In this document: one piece after another, positions 1 to 8,432 of the stretch
How positions within the stretch are numbered: position 1 is the first letter of the stretch
Layout: each line of letters begins with the position of its first letter
The notes under the pieces: model-generated
Databases searched by the model: none
Told to the model about the DNA's origin: nothing
What the model saw: the letters and a program-made list of their open reading frames with translations, nothing else
Translations under genes and position numbers: made by a program
Assembly (NCBI RefSeq): GCF_900101475.1
Contig: NZ_FMZV01000006.1
Span: 1 to 64,000, forward strand
Direction of reading: 5' to 3'
Source: Ruegeria marina
GTDB lineage: Bacteria; Pseudomonadota; Alphaproteobacteria; Rhodobacterales; Rhodobacteraceae
Length of the DNA stretch: 64,000 bases

Positions 1-162
1 CCGCCGGAGCCCTTGGTGCCGCCGGAGCCCTTGGTGCCGCCGGAGCCCTTGGTGCCGCCGGAGCCCTTGGTGCCGCCGGAGCCCTTGGTACCGCCGGACC
101 CCTTGGTGCCGCCGGATCCCTTGGTGCCGCCGGATCCCTTGGTGCCGCCAGACCCCTTTGTG
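1..162. repeat. 18-bp tandem repeat, nine units, coding GSGGTK
   Basis: Nine back-to-back 18-bp units (plus-strand unit CCGCCGGAGCCCTTGGTG) run from the window edge to 162, and a tenth decays after 163. The first four units are identical. Later units carry single substitutions (GAG to GAC or GAT, and CCA or TTT near 145-160). Because 18 is a multiple of three, unit gain or loss keeps the minus-strand frame and changes only the number of GSGGTK hexapeptides. The array probably continues beyond the left edge. Confidence 0.9.
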
Positions 163-335
163 CCGCCGGAGCCTTCGTCATCCTCTGGCTGTTGCGAAGT
201 CAAACCCGCAAAGCGATTTCCGATATGCGTGTCATACCAGGAAGAGAAACCATCTCCCTCGATTCCGCCATTGTGGTAGCTGTTTGTACCCCAGCTGTAC
301 TGGCCGCCTTGCCAGTTCCCTCTTCCGTAACCCAT
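1..335 (-). CDS. Gly-rich repeat protein, C-terminus outside window
   Basis: I do not recognise this protein. On the minus strand an ATG at 335 follows a GGGGGA ribosome-binding site with an 8-nt spacer, and the frame stays open to the window edge (about 111 residues seen, no stop). The first ~50 residues are rich in Gly, Tyr, Trp and Asn (MGYGRGNWQGGQYSWG...), followed by an acidic PEDDE patch and at least nine copies of the hexapeptide GSGGTK. A second in-frame ATG at 365 lacks a good ribosome-binding site. There is no obvious signal peptide or membrane segment. The low-complexity tail could be a linker or a surface-exposed repeat. The neighbouring exopolysaccharide locus hints at an extracellular or matrix role, but that is inference only. 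Confidence 0.55.
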   Translation of the reverse strand, partial: MGYGRGNWQGGQYSWGTNSYHNGGIEGDGFSSWYDTHIGNRFAGLTSQQPEDDEGSGGTKGSGGTKGSGGTKGSGGTKGSGGTKGSGGTKGSGGTKGSGGTKGSGGTKGSG

Positions 336-687
336 TACACAAATCCCCCGAATAGAGCCCCGCATCCGGCCAGTGTGAATGCCCTGCAATTGAACCGGCA
401 GAGCGCCAGTTCCGTGCGAGAAGGACAGCGTAGGCAATTGTGGCGTAACGGGGCAAATTTGTGTCAAAATTATGGCCAAAACTCCGGCGGGCTGGGCGAG
501 GCTGGAAACAATGCGCCGGAAACTAGGGAATTGATCGGGCTTTTTCCCGTATTCTGGCGGGGAATCGCGCTAGTTCTGAGGACGAATCGGCAATCGTGAT
601 ATCGCCCGGACTCACGGGTCGTGCCGGTAGGGCGGGGCGGTCCGTGTTGGTAAATGAATCGGTGCCAGTGTCAAAGAGAGGCGGGAC
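336..687. other. Intergenic region between divergent genes
   Basis: There is no convincing gene in these 352 bases. They separate the leftward Gly-rich gene from the rightward phosphotransferase gene, so both promoters should lie here. A relatively AT-rich patch around 450-480 is the most promoter-like part. No clear operator or hairpin was found. Confidence 0.4.
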
Positions 688-1722
688 ATGACGGACAGCG
701 GGAAAGGCGACAGGCTCACAAGGATCGTGGCGGCGGCAGAGACGCATTTCGGGCGGCCTGTGCAGAAAGTCACTGCTCCTGGTGGCGAGGGGAGGTCGAG
801 TTTCCGGCTGCATTTCAACGACTTGGACGTTATCGCCACCCTGCGCCCGAATTTCCGGCGCACCCATCTGGAAGCTTTTGTGTTGGAGCAGTTGCGCGCC
901 CATAGCGACGACCTGCCCGAATGCCTGGGCGTGGTGGGCGAGATCATGTTCCAGTCCGATGTCGGGCGCCGCCGGCTGAACCAGGAGATCGTGCGCCACA
1001 AGGAAAAGGGCCGTCTGGACCTGGCCGCCGAGGCGGTAGCGGCGATCTTTCGCATACAGAGCGCGGCGCGGCGCACCGATCTCAACAGGATGTTGCCGCA
1101 TCTGGGTGCCAATGACGGCTGGGTGACCAGCCTGGTCGAGGCCGTGGATGTGCTGCAACCCTATTCCATGGGGATTTCGCACCGCTTTGACCGGCAGGCG
1201 GCGGCCGAACGACTGGCCTCTCCGGGCCGGCAGTTCGTGAAGTGGGACTGCCGGTCGGGCAATGCGGCGCTGGACCGGGCGGGCAAGCTCCGGTGGTTCG
1301 ACTTCGAGTATTCCGGCCTGCGCCACGGGGCCGAGGACTTTGCCTGGCTCATCGGCGACGAAGCCTGGCCGGTGGCGCCCGACCAGATGGCGGATGTGAT
1401 GATCGACGCCTTCGACCCCGGTTGCGGCCACGGGATCGGCGACTACTTTGACTACCTGTCGGTCTACCTGACCTTCCATGCGGTCCAGCGGCTGAAACTG
1501 ATCACGAAAGAGGCCAGGAAACGCGGTTGGCTGTCCAAGGAACGGGTGCGCAAGTATGACGATGCCGGGGTGCATCCCGAGTTCGCAATGCAGATCAGCC
1601 GCGTGGGCGCCTATTATGCGGCCCAGTCACCGGTGACCGAGCCGCTGGCCCGTAATTTCGAGGCGTCGGAGGGCTATTTCCGGGCGATCCTGAAGGATGG
1701 GCGCTCGTTGAAAAGCGCCTGA
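688..1722 (+). CDS. Phosphotransferase (APH/choline kinase-like fold)
   Basis: This is a 344-residue protein whose C-terminal half resembles the aminoglycoside phosphotransferase/choline-kinase superfamily. The catalytic-loop equivalent is KWDCRSGN (Asp187, Asn192) and the metal-binding segment is WFDFEYSG (Asp205). The usual HGD of the loop reads KWD here, so the histidine two positions before the catalytic aspartate is a lysine. The start is supported by AGAGAGG just upstream. The stop is two bases before the ATG of the next gene, so the two are probably co-transcribed. In this polysaccharide context a small-molecule or sugar kinase is more likely than antibiotic resistance. The substrate cannot be read from the sequence. 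Confidence 0.7.
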   Translation: MTDSGKGDRLTRIVAAAETHFGRPVQKVTAPGGEGRSSFRLHFNDLDVIATLRPNFRRTHLEAFVLEQLRAHSDDLPECLGVVGEIMFQSDVGRRRLNQEIVRHKEKGRLDLAAEAVAAIFRIQSAARRTDLNRMLPHLGANDGWVTSLVEAVDVLQPYSMGISHRFDRQAAAERLASPGRQFVKWDCRSGNAALDRAGKLRWFDFEYSGLRHGAEDFAWLIGDEAWPVAPDQMADVMIDAFDPGCGHGIGDYFDYLSVYLTFHAVQRLKLITKEARKRGWLSKERVRKYDDAGVHPEFAMQISRVGAYYAAQSPVTEPLARNFEASEGYFRAILKDGRSLKSA

Positions 1723-1724
1723 TC

Positions 1725-2966
1725 ATGGATGGCGCCGCCGATATCCTGACCCTTGCCGTGCAGGCGAGCGGGCTACGGGTCGCTTCTGTCGAGCGGATGG
1801 AGGATCTGACGGCGCTGCGCGACCGATGGCGGGCGCTGGAAGGGCGCGACCCGGAAGGCACCGTTTTCCTCTCCTGGGACTGGCTGGAGCGGGCATTTTC
1901 CGGCAATCCGGGTCGTTGGCGGGTCTTGGCCGTGTTCCACGGCCCGCGGCTGGTCTGCGTCTTTCCACTCAAGTACCGGGTGCACTGGAGCAGTTCGCGG
2001 CAGGAGTTCCAGTCCGAGATCGAGGCGGGCGGGCGGCTCTTGTGGAGCGAATACACCGGGTTTCTGTGCGAACCGGCCTACGAGGACGCCGCGATCGCAG
2101 CGCTGGCCGAGGTGTTGCGGCAGCGCCCATGGGTACGGCTGTCGCTGAGATACGAAGGCTCGCAGGCGCGTGCGGCGAAGTTCATGGCTGCCTTTCCCGG
2201 CGAAGAATACTCGGCGCGCCGCAAGGACTATTTCATCAACAAGGGCGAGACCGACAACCTGATCTGCCCGCGGGTGCATCTGCCGGCGACATACGAGGAC
2301 TGGCTGACCACCGGACCGAGCAAGAATACCCGTCAGAAGATCCGCCGGTTCACCCGCCGGTATCTTGAAAGCGGGGAATGTACCCTCTCCCATGCCTCGG
2401 GCGATGCGCTGAAGGCGGACATGGCGGCGCTGCTCAGGTTGTGGATGCGGAAATGGGCGCCGGTCAAGGGCGTCGAGACCGCGCGGCAGGTTGCCGCGAA
2501 CTATCTGCGCATCCTGACCACCGCAAGTCAGCTTGGACTGCTCTACATGCCGGTTCTCAAGCGAAATGGCCAGGTACTCGGGGCGCTTGGCCATGTCGTC
2601 GACCCGCGCATGCGGCGGGTGCATTTCATCGTCGCGGGTCGGGACGAAAGCGCCGAGGGTCATTTCATCGGGCTTTTGCTGCATGCGCAAGCCATCGGTT
2701 GGGCGATCCGGCAGGGACACGAAATCTATGATTTCTGCCATGGCAACGAACCCTACAAGTACAGTTTCGGCGCGCAGGAGAGCCGTGTCGCCTATTTCAC
2801 CATCCGGCGGCGCGCCCTGCCTGCGCCGGGACGGTCGCTTGACCCGATCTCGGGGAAAGCGGCGCTTGGCCGGGTGCTTGGCTTTGTCGAGGCGGAACAG
2901 ACCAGGGAGGCGGCGGCCGGTTGCCGTCAGCTGCTGGGCATGATGGACCGGCCGGCCCGCGAGTGA
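1725..2966 (+). CDS. GNAT acetyltransferase, CelD/BcsL (FemAB-like) family
   Basis: This 413-residue protein has the CelD/BcsL acetyltransferase layout: an N-terminal segment with LRDRWRAL and the FLSWDWLERAF block, a central basic region, and a C-terminal GNAT-like domain (about residues 190-350) ending in the family hallmark DFCHGNEPYKYSFG at residues 336-349. Such proteins occur widely in polysaccharide loci and are thought to transfer acyl or aminoacyl groups to a sugar or lipid-linked intermediate; biochemical proof is sparse. The ATG lies two bases after the preceding stop, indicating one transcript with the phosphotransferase-like gene. No signal peptide is seen, so the site of action is cytoplasmic. 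Confidence 0.78.
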   Translation: MDGAADILTLAVQASGLRVASVERMEDLTALRDRWRALEGRDPEGTVFLSWDWLERAFSGNPGRWRVLAVFHGPRLVCVFPLKYRVHWSSSRQEFQSEIEAGGRLLWSEYTGFLCEPAYEDAAIAALAEVLRQRPWVRLSLRYEGSQARAAKFMAAFPGEEYSARRKDYFINKGETDNLICPRVHLPATYEDWLTTGPSKNTRQKIRRFTRRYLESGECTLSHASGDALKADMAALLRLWMRKWAPVKGVETARQVAANYLRILTTASQLGLLYMPVLKRNGQVLGALGHVVDPRMRRVHFIVAGRDESAEGHFIGLLLHAQAIGWAIRQGHEIYDFCHGNEPYKYSFGAQESRVAYFTIRRRALPAPGRSLDPISGKAALGRVLGFVEAEQTREAAAGCRQLLGMMDRPARE

Positions 2967-3755
2967 ACCGGTGGCGGTTCAGGCCTTCGGTTGCCGGGGA
3001 CAGCTCCGAGCGCAGGAAATCAATGAAGATGCGCGGCTTTGACTGGATGTAGCGGCCTGCCGGAGCGCGCGCGAACACCTTCTTCGCGTGCAGGGGCGCA
3101 GACAAGACCCGGCAGCAGGACGATACTCATGCCACTCGGCCCCGTCGCCGTCGAGCAAGCGCCATGCGCTTTGGACAGGGCGACCCGAGGCGCCGCATTG
3201 CCTGATCGGACATCCCGGATTGTCTGCGCTCGCCGTGGGGACCGCGCCGGTCAACATCGCCTGCTGCGGTGTCATTTCGCGGTCCTCCTTGACCGTGCGG
3301 CGCCGGCAACTTGGTCTCCGGGGTCCTGCCGGACCGTTGACACAATTGCGCCTCGTTTCCGGTGACCCGAACCAAGGCCGCAGGACAATGATTCCGGGAT
3401 TCCATTGTTCACGAAGCGGGAACATTTGCTCGCCCGGAGAGGAATTGATTATCTCGATTTTTGAAAAAATCCTTTGTTTTGGGCGTTTATAAATGGAAAC
3501 AATCTGTTTACGCAGAATTCCTTAAATTTTTGCCGGTCCAGGCGTAATCCTGATCATGGCGGAAATGTGGCGTGACTGCGCCGTATTCGAGTTCGAGTTG
3601 CAGCGCGTAGGGCGCTGCCGGAACAGAGGAAACTTTCCGCGAAACCTTGGGCCGGCTGCCACTGTCCCGGGGTTTGTAACAAGTGTCTTGGCTTGGCCTT
3701 TCTACGCCATGGTGGCGTGGTCAGGGTGGCCTTTGTCCCTATCGCAGGGGGGGAA
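2967..3755. other. Long intergenic region with regulator remnant and AT-rich promoter zone
   Basis: These 789 bases lack an intact gene. The left part carries a decayed LysR C-terminus on the minus strand (listed separately). From about 3440 to 3540 the sequence becomes strikingly AT-rich compared with its surroundings and includes an inverted repeat TTGTTT (3474-3479) / AAACAA (3497-3502). This is the probable promoter/operator zone for the rightward ExoY-like transferase operon. No exact -35/-10 pair can be defended. Confidence 0.45.
2980..3160 (-). pseudogene. Remnant of a LysR-family regulator (C-terminal end only)
   Basis: Read on the minus strand, codons just left of 3108 give AGRYIQSKPRIFIDFLRSEL, which matches the characteristic last ~25 residues of LysR-type regulators (usually GRY/H-L-S-x-K-V-R-A-F-I-D-F-L). 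A second piece, GMSIVLLPGLV at about 3115-3150, resembles the preceding LysR block G-x-G-I-A-L-L-P but lies in another frame, implying at least one frameshift. No DNA-binding half, start or clean stop is present. The match is short, so this is a tentative fossil, possibly of a gene lost when the polysaccharide locus was rearranged. Confidence 0.45.
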
Positions 3756-4520
3756 ATGAGCGACTATACCCAAAAGGCATCGCTGGCCGGTGCGACATCG
3801 GTAGGTTCGGTTCAGTTCACGACGCCGCTTCCTGCAACCAGGTCGGGACGGGCTCCAGTCAATCTGAATGCTCCGCTGGGAACCGAGGGGGGGCGTGGTT
3901 CCCGGCGGGGCGCCCTGTATGCCGATCTGGGCAAGCGTGCTCTGGATGTCACCCTTGTGCTCTTGTCCCTGCCGGTTGCAGGCGTGGTGGTTGTGTTCTG
4001 TGCGTTGATGCTGTGGCGCGAAGGTGGCAACCCGTTCTACTGGCAGGCGCGCCTGGGGCGGGGGGGCAAGCAGTACCATATCGTAAAATTGCGTACCATG
4101 GTCATGGATGCCGATGCGCGACTGGCCCACCTCCTGGACAAGAATCCGGCCCTGAAGGCCGAATGGGACGCGACGCAGAAGCTGAAGAACGATCCGCGCA
4201 TAACACCGGTCGGCGGGTTTCTGCGCCGGACTTCGCTGGATGAACTGCCGCAGCTGTGGAACGTTCTGAAAGGTGAAATGAGCCTCGTCGGCCCGCGCCC
4301 GATGATGCCCGAGCAACTGCCGCTCTACGGCAAGGCAGAGGCATACTTCTCCTTGCGCCCGGGGATCACGGGGCTTTGGCAAGTGTCGGATCGCAACAAC
4401 TCGCGCTTCGACCATCGTTCCAAGCTCGACGCCGACTATGCGCGGAACCTGAGCCTGATGGGGGATCTGGCGCTTTTGATTAGAACGACAACGGTTGTCG
4501 TTCGTCGCACCGGCCATTGA
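3756..4520 (+). CDS. Undecaprenyl-phosphate sugar-phosphate transferase (ExoY/WcaJ-like)
   Basis: This is the likely initiating enzyme of exopolysaccharide synthesis, moving a hexose-1-phosphate from a nucleotide sugar to undecaprenyl phosphate. The 254-residue protein has the bacterial sugar transferase domain: one hydrophobic segment (about residues 50-75, after DLGKRALDV), the KLRTMVMDAD motif, LRRTSLDELPQLWNVL, and GEMSLVGPRPM, then PGITGLWQV. The start at 3756 is chosen over an upstream in-frame ATG at 3693 because GGGGGGGAA precedes it directly. The short form with a single membrane helix is like ExoY of rhizobia rather than the multi-helix WbaP. The next gene starts about 40 bases downstream. 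Confidence 0.9.
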   Translation: MSDYTQKASLAGATSVGSVQFTTPLPATRSGRAPVNLNAPLGTEGGRGSRRGALYADLGKRALDVTLVLLSLPVAGVVVVFCALMLWREGGNPFYWQARLGRGGKQYHIVKLRTMVMDADARLAHLLDKNPALKAEWDATQKLKNDPRITPVGGFLRRTSLDELPQLWNVLKGEMSLVGPRPMMPEQLPLYGKAEAYFSLRPGITGLWQVSDRNNSRFDHRSKLDADYARNLSLMGDLALLIRTTTVVVRRTGH

Positions 4521-4560
4521 ACAGGCTCGGTACCCAATTTACTTCGGTCGGGAGATGGCG

Positions 4561-5493
4561 ATGGCTTATCATGGCAGAAATCTGGGCTTGAACGGGAATG
4601 TGACGACAGTAATGCAGGGCCCGAAGAAAACTTGTGACGATGAACTGGCGAAAACCCGCCCGTTCCGGCGCAAGGCGGCCCTGCGCGCCGAAGCCGAGGA
4701 GATGGTCTCTCAGCCTCAGACCCAACTCTCTACCAGGAGGCCGCAGGTGGAGCCGGCACACTATCAGTTGCCTGCAACGCAGCCGGAACCGTGGGAGCGT
4801 CTGGCCGCGACACCTTTGCGGCTGAGCCTGCCGAGGGATGGCCGTATGCCGCTGGTCAACCTGTTTCGGACCGATCCGGTGGCCCGGGCGTTCGACGTGA
4901 TGCGGACAAGGGTACTGCAGGCTCTCAAGGCAAAGGGATGGACGCGGATCGCCATCGCTGCGCCGACTGCGGGGTGTGGGGCGACTTTCACGTCGGTGAA
5001 CCTTGCGCTCAGCATGGCGCGCGTTCCTGCCAGCCGCACCGTGTTGCTGGATCTCAACATGCGCGATCCGGGTGTCGCTTCGGCGCTGGAACTGCCTGCG
5101 CGGGCCGACATGCGCCGATTGCTGAAGGGAGAGACCTCGTATCTCGACCATTTGACCCGGTGCAGCGACACGCTCGCGGTGGGGCTGGGCGCCGGGCCGG
5201 TGCGCGATGCCTCCGAACTGCTGCACTCCGGCACCGCATCCGACATGCTGGACCAGATACAGCAGGACCTGCGCCCGGATGTCGTTCTGTGTGACCTTCC
5301 GCCGGTTCTGGGTTTTGACGATCTGGTTGCCTTGGTGCCACGGATCGACGGGGTCCTGCTGGTGGCGGACGGAACGCGTACGACCTCCGAACAGATACGC
5401 CGGTGCGAACAGGTGCTGGGTGCGGATGTTCCGTTGCTGGGCGTGGTGCTGAACCGCGGGCGCGGGAATGGGGCGGAAAACTACGTCGTTTGA
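4561..5493 (+). CDS. BY-kinase/CpsD-like ATPase lacking the Walker A lysine
   Basis: This 310-residue protein resembles the cytoplasmic tyrosine-kinase partner of Wzz-type co-polymerases (CpsD/CapB/ExoP C-terminal domain). It has the Walker A region APTAGCGATF, the A' motif TVLLDLNMRDPG, and the Walker B-like VVLCDLPPVLGFDD. In active enzymes the first motif ends GKT/S. Here the lysine position is Ala141, so ATP hydrolysis or autophosphorylation is doubtful. There is also no C-terminal tyrosine cluster, only a single Tyr in the final NYVV. The N-terminal ~90 residues are charged and low-complexity. The ATG at 4561 is preferred because GGGAG lies six bases upstream; ATG 4555 is in frame. It sits between the initiating transferase and the chain-length gene, so a regulatory role in chain length is plausible. 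Confidence 0.75.
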   Translation: MAYHGRNLGLNGNVTTVMQGPKKTCDDELAKTRPFRRKAALRAEAEEMVSQPQTQLSTRRPQVEPAHYQLPATQPEPWERLAATPLRLSLPRDGRMPLVNLFRTDPVARAFDVMRTRVLQALKAKGWTRIAIAAPTAGCGATFTSVNLALSMARVPASRTVLLDLNMRDPGVASALELPARADMRRLLKGETSYLDHLTRCSDTLAVGLGAGPVRDASELLHSGTASDMLDQIQQDLRPDVVLCDLPPVLGFDDLVALVPRIDGVLLVADGTRTTSEQIRRCEQVLGADVPLLGVVLNRGRGNGAENYVV

Positions 5494-5590
5494 CCTTCGT
5501 TTTTCCGGCGTGTTGCCTTAATTTGGGCGGTATACCCTGTTTTCTTGCGGGCAAGAGAGCAGGGCTTCGGAAACGAGTGAGATAACAGGT

Positions 5591-6865
5591 ATGGGGCCGA
5601 TCCATTCGATCAGCGATGTGGTCGATATGCTGCGTCGCCGGGCGCGACTGATCATCGCCGTGATCTTCGTGGGGTCGCTGCTGTCCTTGTACGCGGCGAT
5701 GATGCACCAGCACGAGTATGAATCCCACGAAGTCATCCAGATTGCCCGTCCGGTCGTGTCCGATGAACTGGCCAGCAGTACGGTCGAAGGCTCTGCCGCC
5801 AGGCGGCTTCAGCTGATCCAGCAGGTTCTCACGACCCGGGGGACGATGCTGGAAATCATCGAGAAATACGGCATCTACGACGATCTGCCGGCGCTGAAAC
5901 CGCAGGCCAAGGTCACGATGTTGCGCAACGCCATCCGCATCGAGGGCATCGCTGCCGCGCGCGAAGGCTATGCCGATGATGGCGCGATTTCCGTGCTCAG
6001 CATCACGGCCCGCATGGCCACGCCGGAACTCGCGCAGCAGGTGGCGCATGAGTTCGGGCAACGCACGGTGGAACTGAGCAAGCAGAGCCGGATAGAAAAC
6101 GCGCGCGCGACGCTCAACTTCTTTGACGCCCAGAAGGCGGCGCTGGAGCAGGACGTCGAAACGCTCGAAGCCGAAATTGAAGCCTATCGTGCCACCCATC
6201 AGCTCAGCCTGCCGGGCGCAGTCGAAGCCAGGCGTGACGAGATCCGCACAATCAACGACGGCCTGCTCGATATCGCCCGCGAGCGCATCCAGATCGAAAG
6301 GGCGATTGAACTGGCCTTGCAAAGCGAGCGCCCGGCCACGGCAGAACGCCTGCGCAAGGATCTGGGTGAACAACTGGCCACGCTGGACGCGCAGCGCGAC
6401 CTTCTGGAAGAACGCAAGTACGCTCTGGAACGGCTGATAGAAGGCAGCCCCGAGGTGGAACGGGTGCTGGGCGCCTATGACCGCAGTCTCGACCAGTTGC
6501 GCGACCAGCTGGCGCAAGTGGCGAGCCGCCGCAACGAGGCCGAGATGGGCTTTCTGATCGAGGCCGAACGTCAGGCCGAACGCCTGATGGTGATCGAAGA
6601 GGCCGCCCTGCCGGATTATCCGGTGACCGAGAGCCGTAAGAAGATCGCCCTTTTGGGGCTGGCTGCCAGCATCGGGTTGGCGCTGGCGCTGGCCTATGTG
6701 CTGGAGTGGCGCAACCCGGTGATCCGCAGCGCTGACCAGATGGAACGCGAACTGGGGTTCCGCCCCGTGGTGGTGGTGCCCTTCCTCGATGCCAGCGCAC
6801 CGCGCCCGTCGTTGTGGCGGCGCATGACGCGCCGGTTCCGGGGTTCCCGCGCGCCGGCGGAATAG
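5591..6865 (+). CDS. Wzz/GumC-type polysaccharide co-polymerase (chain-length determinant)
   Basis: This is an inner-membrane protein of 424 residues built like PCP chain-length regulators. A transmembrane helix lies at about 20-40, then a periplasmic region with long coiled-coil segments (about 175-340, heptad-rich in E, L and R), then a Pro-containing hinge (ALPDYPVTESRKK) leading into a second helix (about 353-372). A short cytoplasmic tail ends in basic residues. There is no attached kinase domain; the neighbouring ATPase-like gene supplies that part. It follows that gene by 97 bases and ends four bases from the convergent flippase gene, leaving no room for a separate terminator. Confidence 0.85.
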   Translation: MGPIHSISDVVDMLRRRARLIIAVIFVGSLLSLYAAMMHQHEYESHEVIQIARPVVSDELASSTVEGSAARRLQLIQQVLTTRGTMLEIIEKYGIYDDLPALKPQAKVTMLRNAIRIEGIAAAREGYADDGAISVLSITARMATPELAQQVAHEFGQRTVELSKQSRIENARATLNFFDAQKAALEQDVETLEAEIEAYRATHQLSLPGAVEARRDEIRTINDGLLDIARERIQIERAIELALQSERPATAERLRKDLGEQLATLDAQRDLLEERKYALERLIEGSPEVERVLGAYDRSLDQLRDQLAQVASRRNEAEMGFLIEAERQAERLMVIEEAALPDYPVTESRKKIALLGLAASIGLALALAYVLEWRNPVIRSADQMERELGFRPVVVVPFLDASAPRPSLWRRMTRRFRGSRAPAE

Positions 6866-6869
6866 CGCC

Positions 6870-8228
6870 TCAGTAGCCGGAAAGCAGGGCGATGTCGGCC
6901 CAGTGCATCCACAGGATCAGGGCCGTGGCGAGAAGGCCGGCCAGGATCGCCACGACATCGTGGCCCGCGTCCCATGCCCCGTATTTGCGTGCCAGCCAGA
7001 CCACCGCCGGATAGCTTGCGACCGTTGCCACGGCCATCGAAGCGATGCCGCCCACCAGGCCGAAAAGCGCCAGCCCCAGGATGATGCAGAAGATCTGGAA
7101 CACCGCCCGCACCATCATGACGATGAAGTAGGACCGGCTGTCGCCCATGGCCAGCGCCACGTTGTCATAGGTCAGGATCACCAGCCGGGGATAGAAGGCC
7201 AGCGAGATCAGCGTCACCATCGGTCCAGCCAGCTGGTAGCGCGCGTCGTAGAGCAGCCCGACCAGTTGCGGCCCGATTGCCGCCATCAGCAGCAGCGCAA
7301 GACCGATCGACAGGCTCATGCCGGCGCGCAGGCGGCTCAGGTACCGGCGGTTCATGTCACCTTCGGCCGGCGGCTTGTCGCGGTAGACGGGGATCATGAT
7401 GCGACCGATCATCGACAGCCCCGCCATCATCGGGAAACTGCCGAGGAAATAGCCGATGTTGTAGATCCCCAGCATGTCGATGCTGAGGTAGCGGCCCAGG
7501 ATGGCGCGGTCGCCCTGGCTGATGACGAAGGTCAGCGCCGTCGACAGGAAGATCCACTTGCCGAAATGGATCAGGTCATTGGCGGCCGCCGGCTCCCAGC
7601 GGAACCGGTTCACCGGGCCGGGCAGCAGGAAATGCGTCAGCAGCAGCTTGGCCACGGCCGAGACCACGCCGCCGAGCGCCAGCGCCATCACCGATTGGGT
7701 GAGTTCCGCATAGATCACCATGAAGCCGATGCCGATGGCCTGGCTTGCCAGGTCCAGCACGGTCAGACGCCCGACCAACAGGTGGCGGTGGGCGGTTTCG
7801 ATCCGGGTCGGAAAGAACCCCGACACCAGCAGGGCTAGGGCGCCCACCGGCAGGTATTTGACCAGCTCCGGTTCTTGGTAGAACCGCGCGACCGGCACTG
7901 TCAGCAGGCAGGCCACCGCAAACAGCATGCAGCCCCGGAACACCTGGATGGTCCAGGCGGTGTTCAGGAAATCGGGGTCGTCGCCGCGCGGATTCTGTGC
8001 AATCGACGGGCCGACACCGACATCGGAAAACAGGCTCAGGCCCACGACGACCACGGTGACCAGGGTCATGATGCCGAATGCCTCGGGGAACAGCAGGCGC
8101 GTCATGATCAGGTTGGCGGCAAGGCGTAGCGCCTGGCTGCCGCCGTAGCCCACCATCAGCCACGAGGCGCTGCGCAGGACGCGGGCCATCAGGCCGGTGC
8201 CGCTGAAGGCGGTAAGGAGACGAGACAT
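6870..8228 (-). CDS. Wzx-type polysaccharide flippase
   Basis: This is a 452-residue integral membrane protein with about 12-14 hydrophobic segments, of the polysaccharide transporter/MOP superfamily. The N-terminus (GYGGSQALRLAANLIMTRLL followed by FPEAFGIMTLV) matches the WzxC/ExoT-type lipid-linked oligosaccharide exporters. It would move undecaprenyl-linked repeat units across the inner membrane for polymerisation. It is transcribed leftward, tail to tail with the chain-length gene and divergent from the GT4 gene at 8433, so the 204-base gap at 8229-8432 should hold both promoters. Confidence 0.87.
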   Translation of the reverse strand: MSRLLTAFSGTGLMARVLRSASWLMVGYGGSQALRLAANLIMTRLLFPEAFGIMTLVTVVVVGLSLFSDVGVGPSIAQNPRGDDPDFLNTAWTIQVFRGCMLFAVACLLTVPVARFYQEPELVKYLPVGALALLVSGFFPTRIETAHRHLLVGRLTVLDLASQAIGIGFMVIYAELTQSVMALALGGVVSAVAKLLLTHFLLPGPVNRFRWEPAAANDLIHFGKWIFLSTALTFVISQGDRAILGRYLSIDMLGIYNIGYFLGSFPMMAGLSMIGRIMIPVYRDKPPAEGDMNRRYLSRLRAGMSLSIGLALLLMAAIGPQLVGLLYDARYQLAGPMVTLISLAFYPRLVILTYDNVALAMGDSRSYFIVMMVRAVFQIFCIILGLALFGLVGGIASMAVATVASYPAVVWLARKYGAWDAGHDVVAILAGLLATALILWMHWADIALLSGY

Positions 8229-8432
8229 TCGGGATCCCCGCTGGTGGCCGTGGCCTGCCGGTTTGACGTCACGCTAGAAAGCGTGCCGTTCCGGGTCAAT
8301 CGGAGCCAGGGAGAGGGGCGCCGCCTTGTGGCGCGGCGTCCACAGGCGGTGCCCGGGTGCAGGCGGACGGGTAGGCAGGCGGTCCCGGGCGCGTTACCTC
8401 TTGGCCAAGCCAACGCCGCAGGTCCCGCCGCC

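Noticed and set aside
1-162. CRISPR-like array
   Set aside because: Units are contiguous 18-mers without spacers and keep a reading frame, so this is a coding tandem repeat.
13-279. Plus-strand open frame made of VPPEPL repeats
   Set aside because: It is the antisense of the GSGGTK array. The minus strand has a ribosome-binding site and a plausible non-repeat N-terminus; the plus strand has neither.
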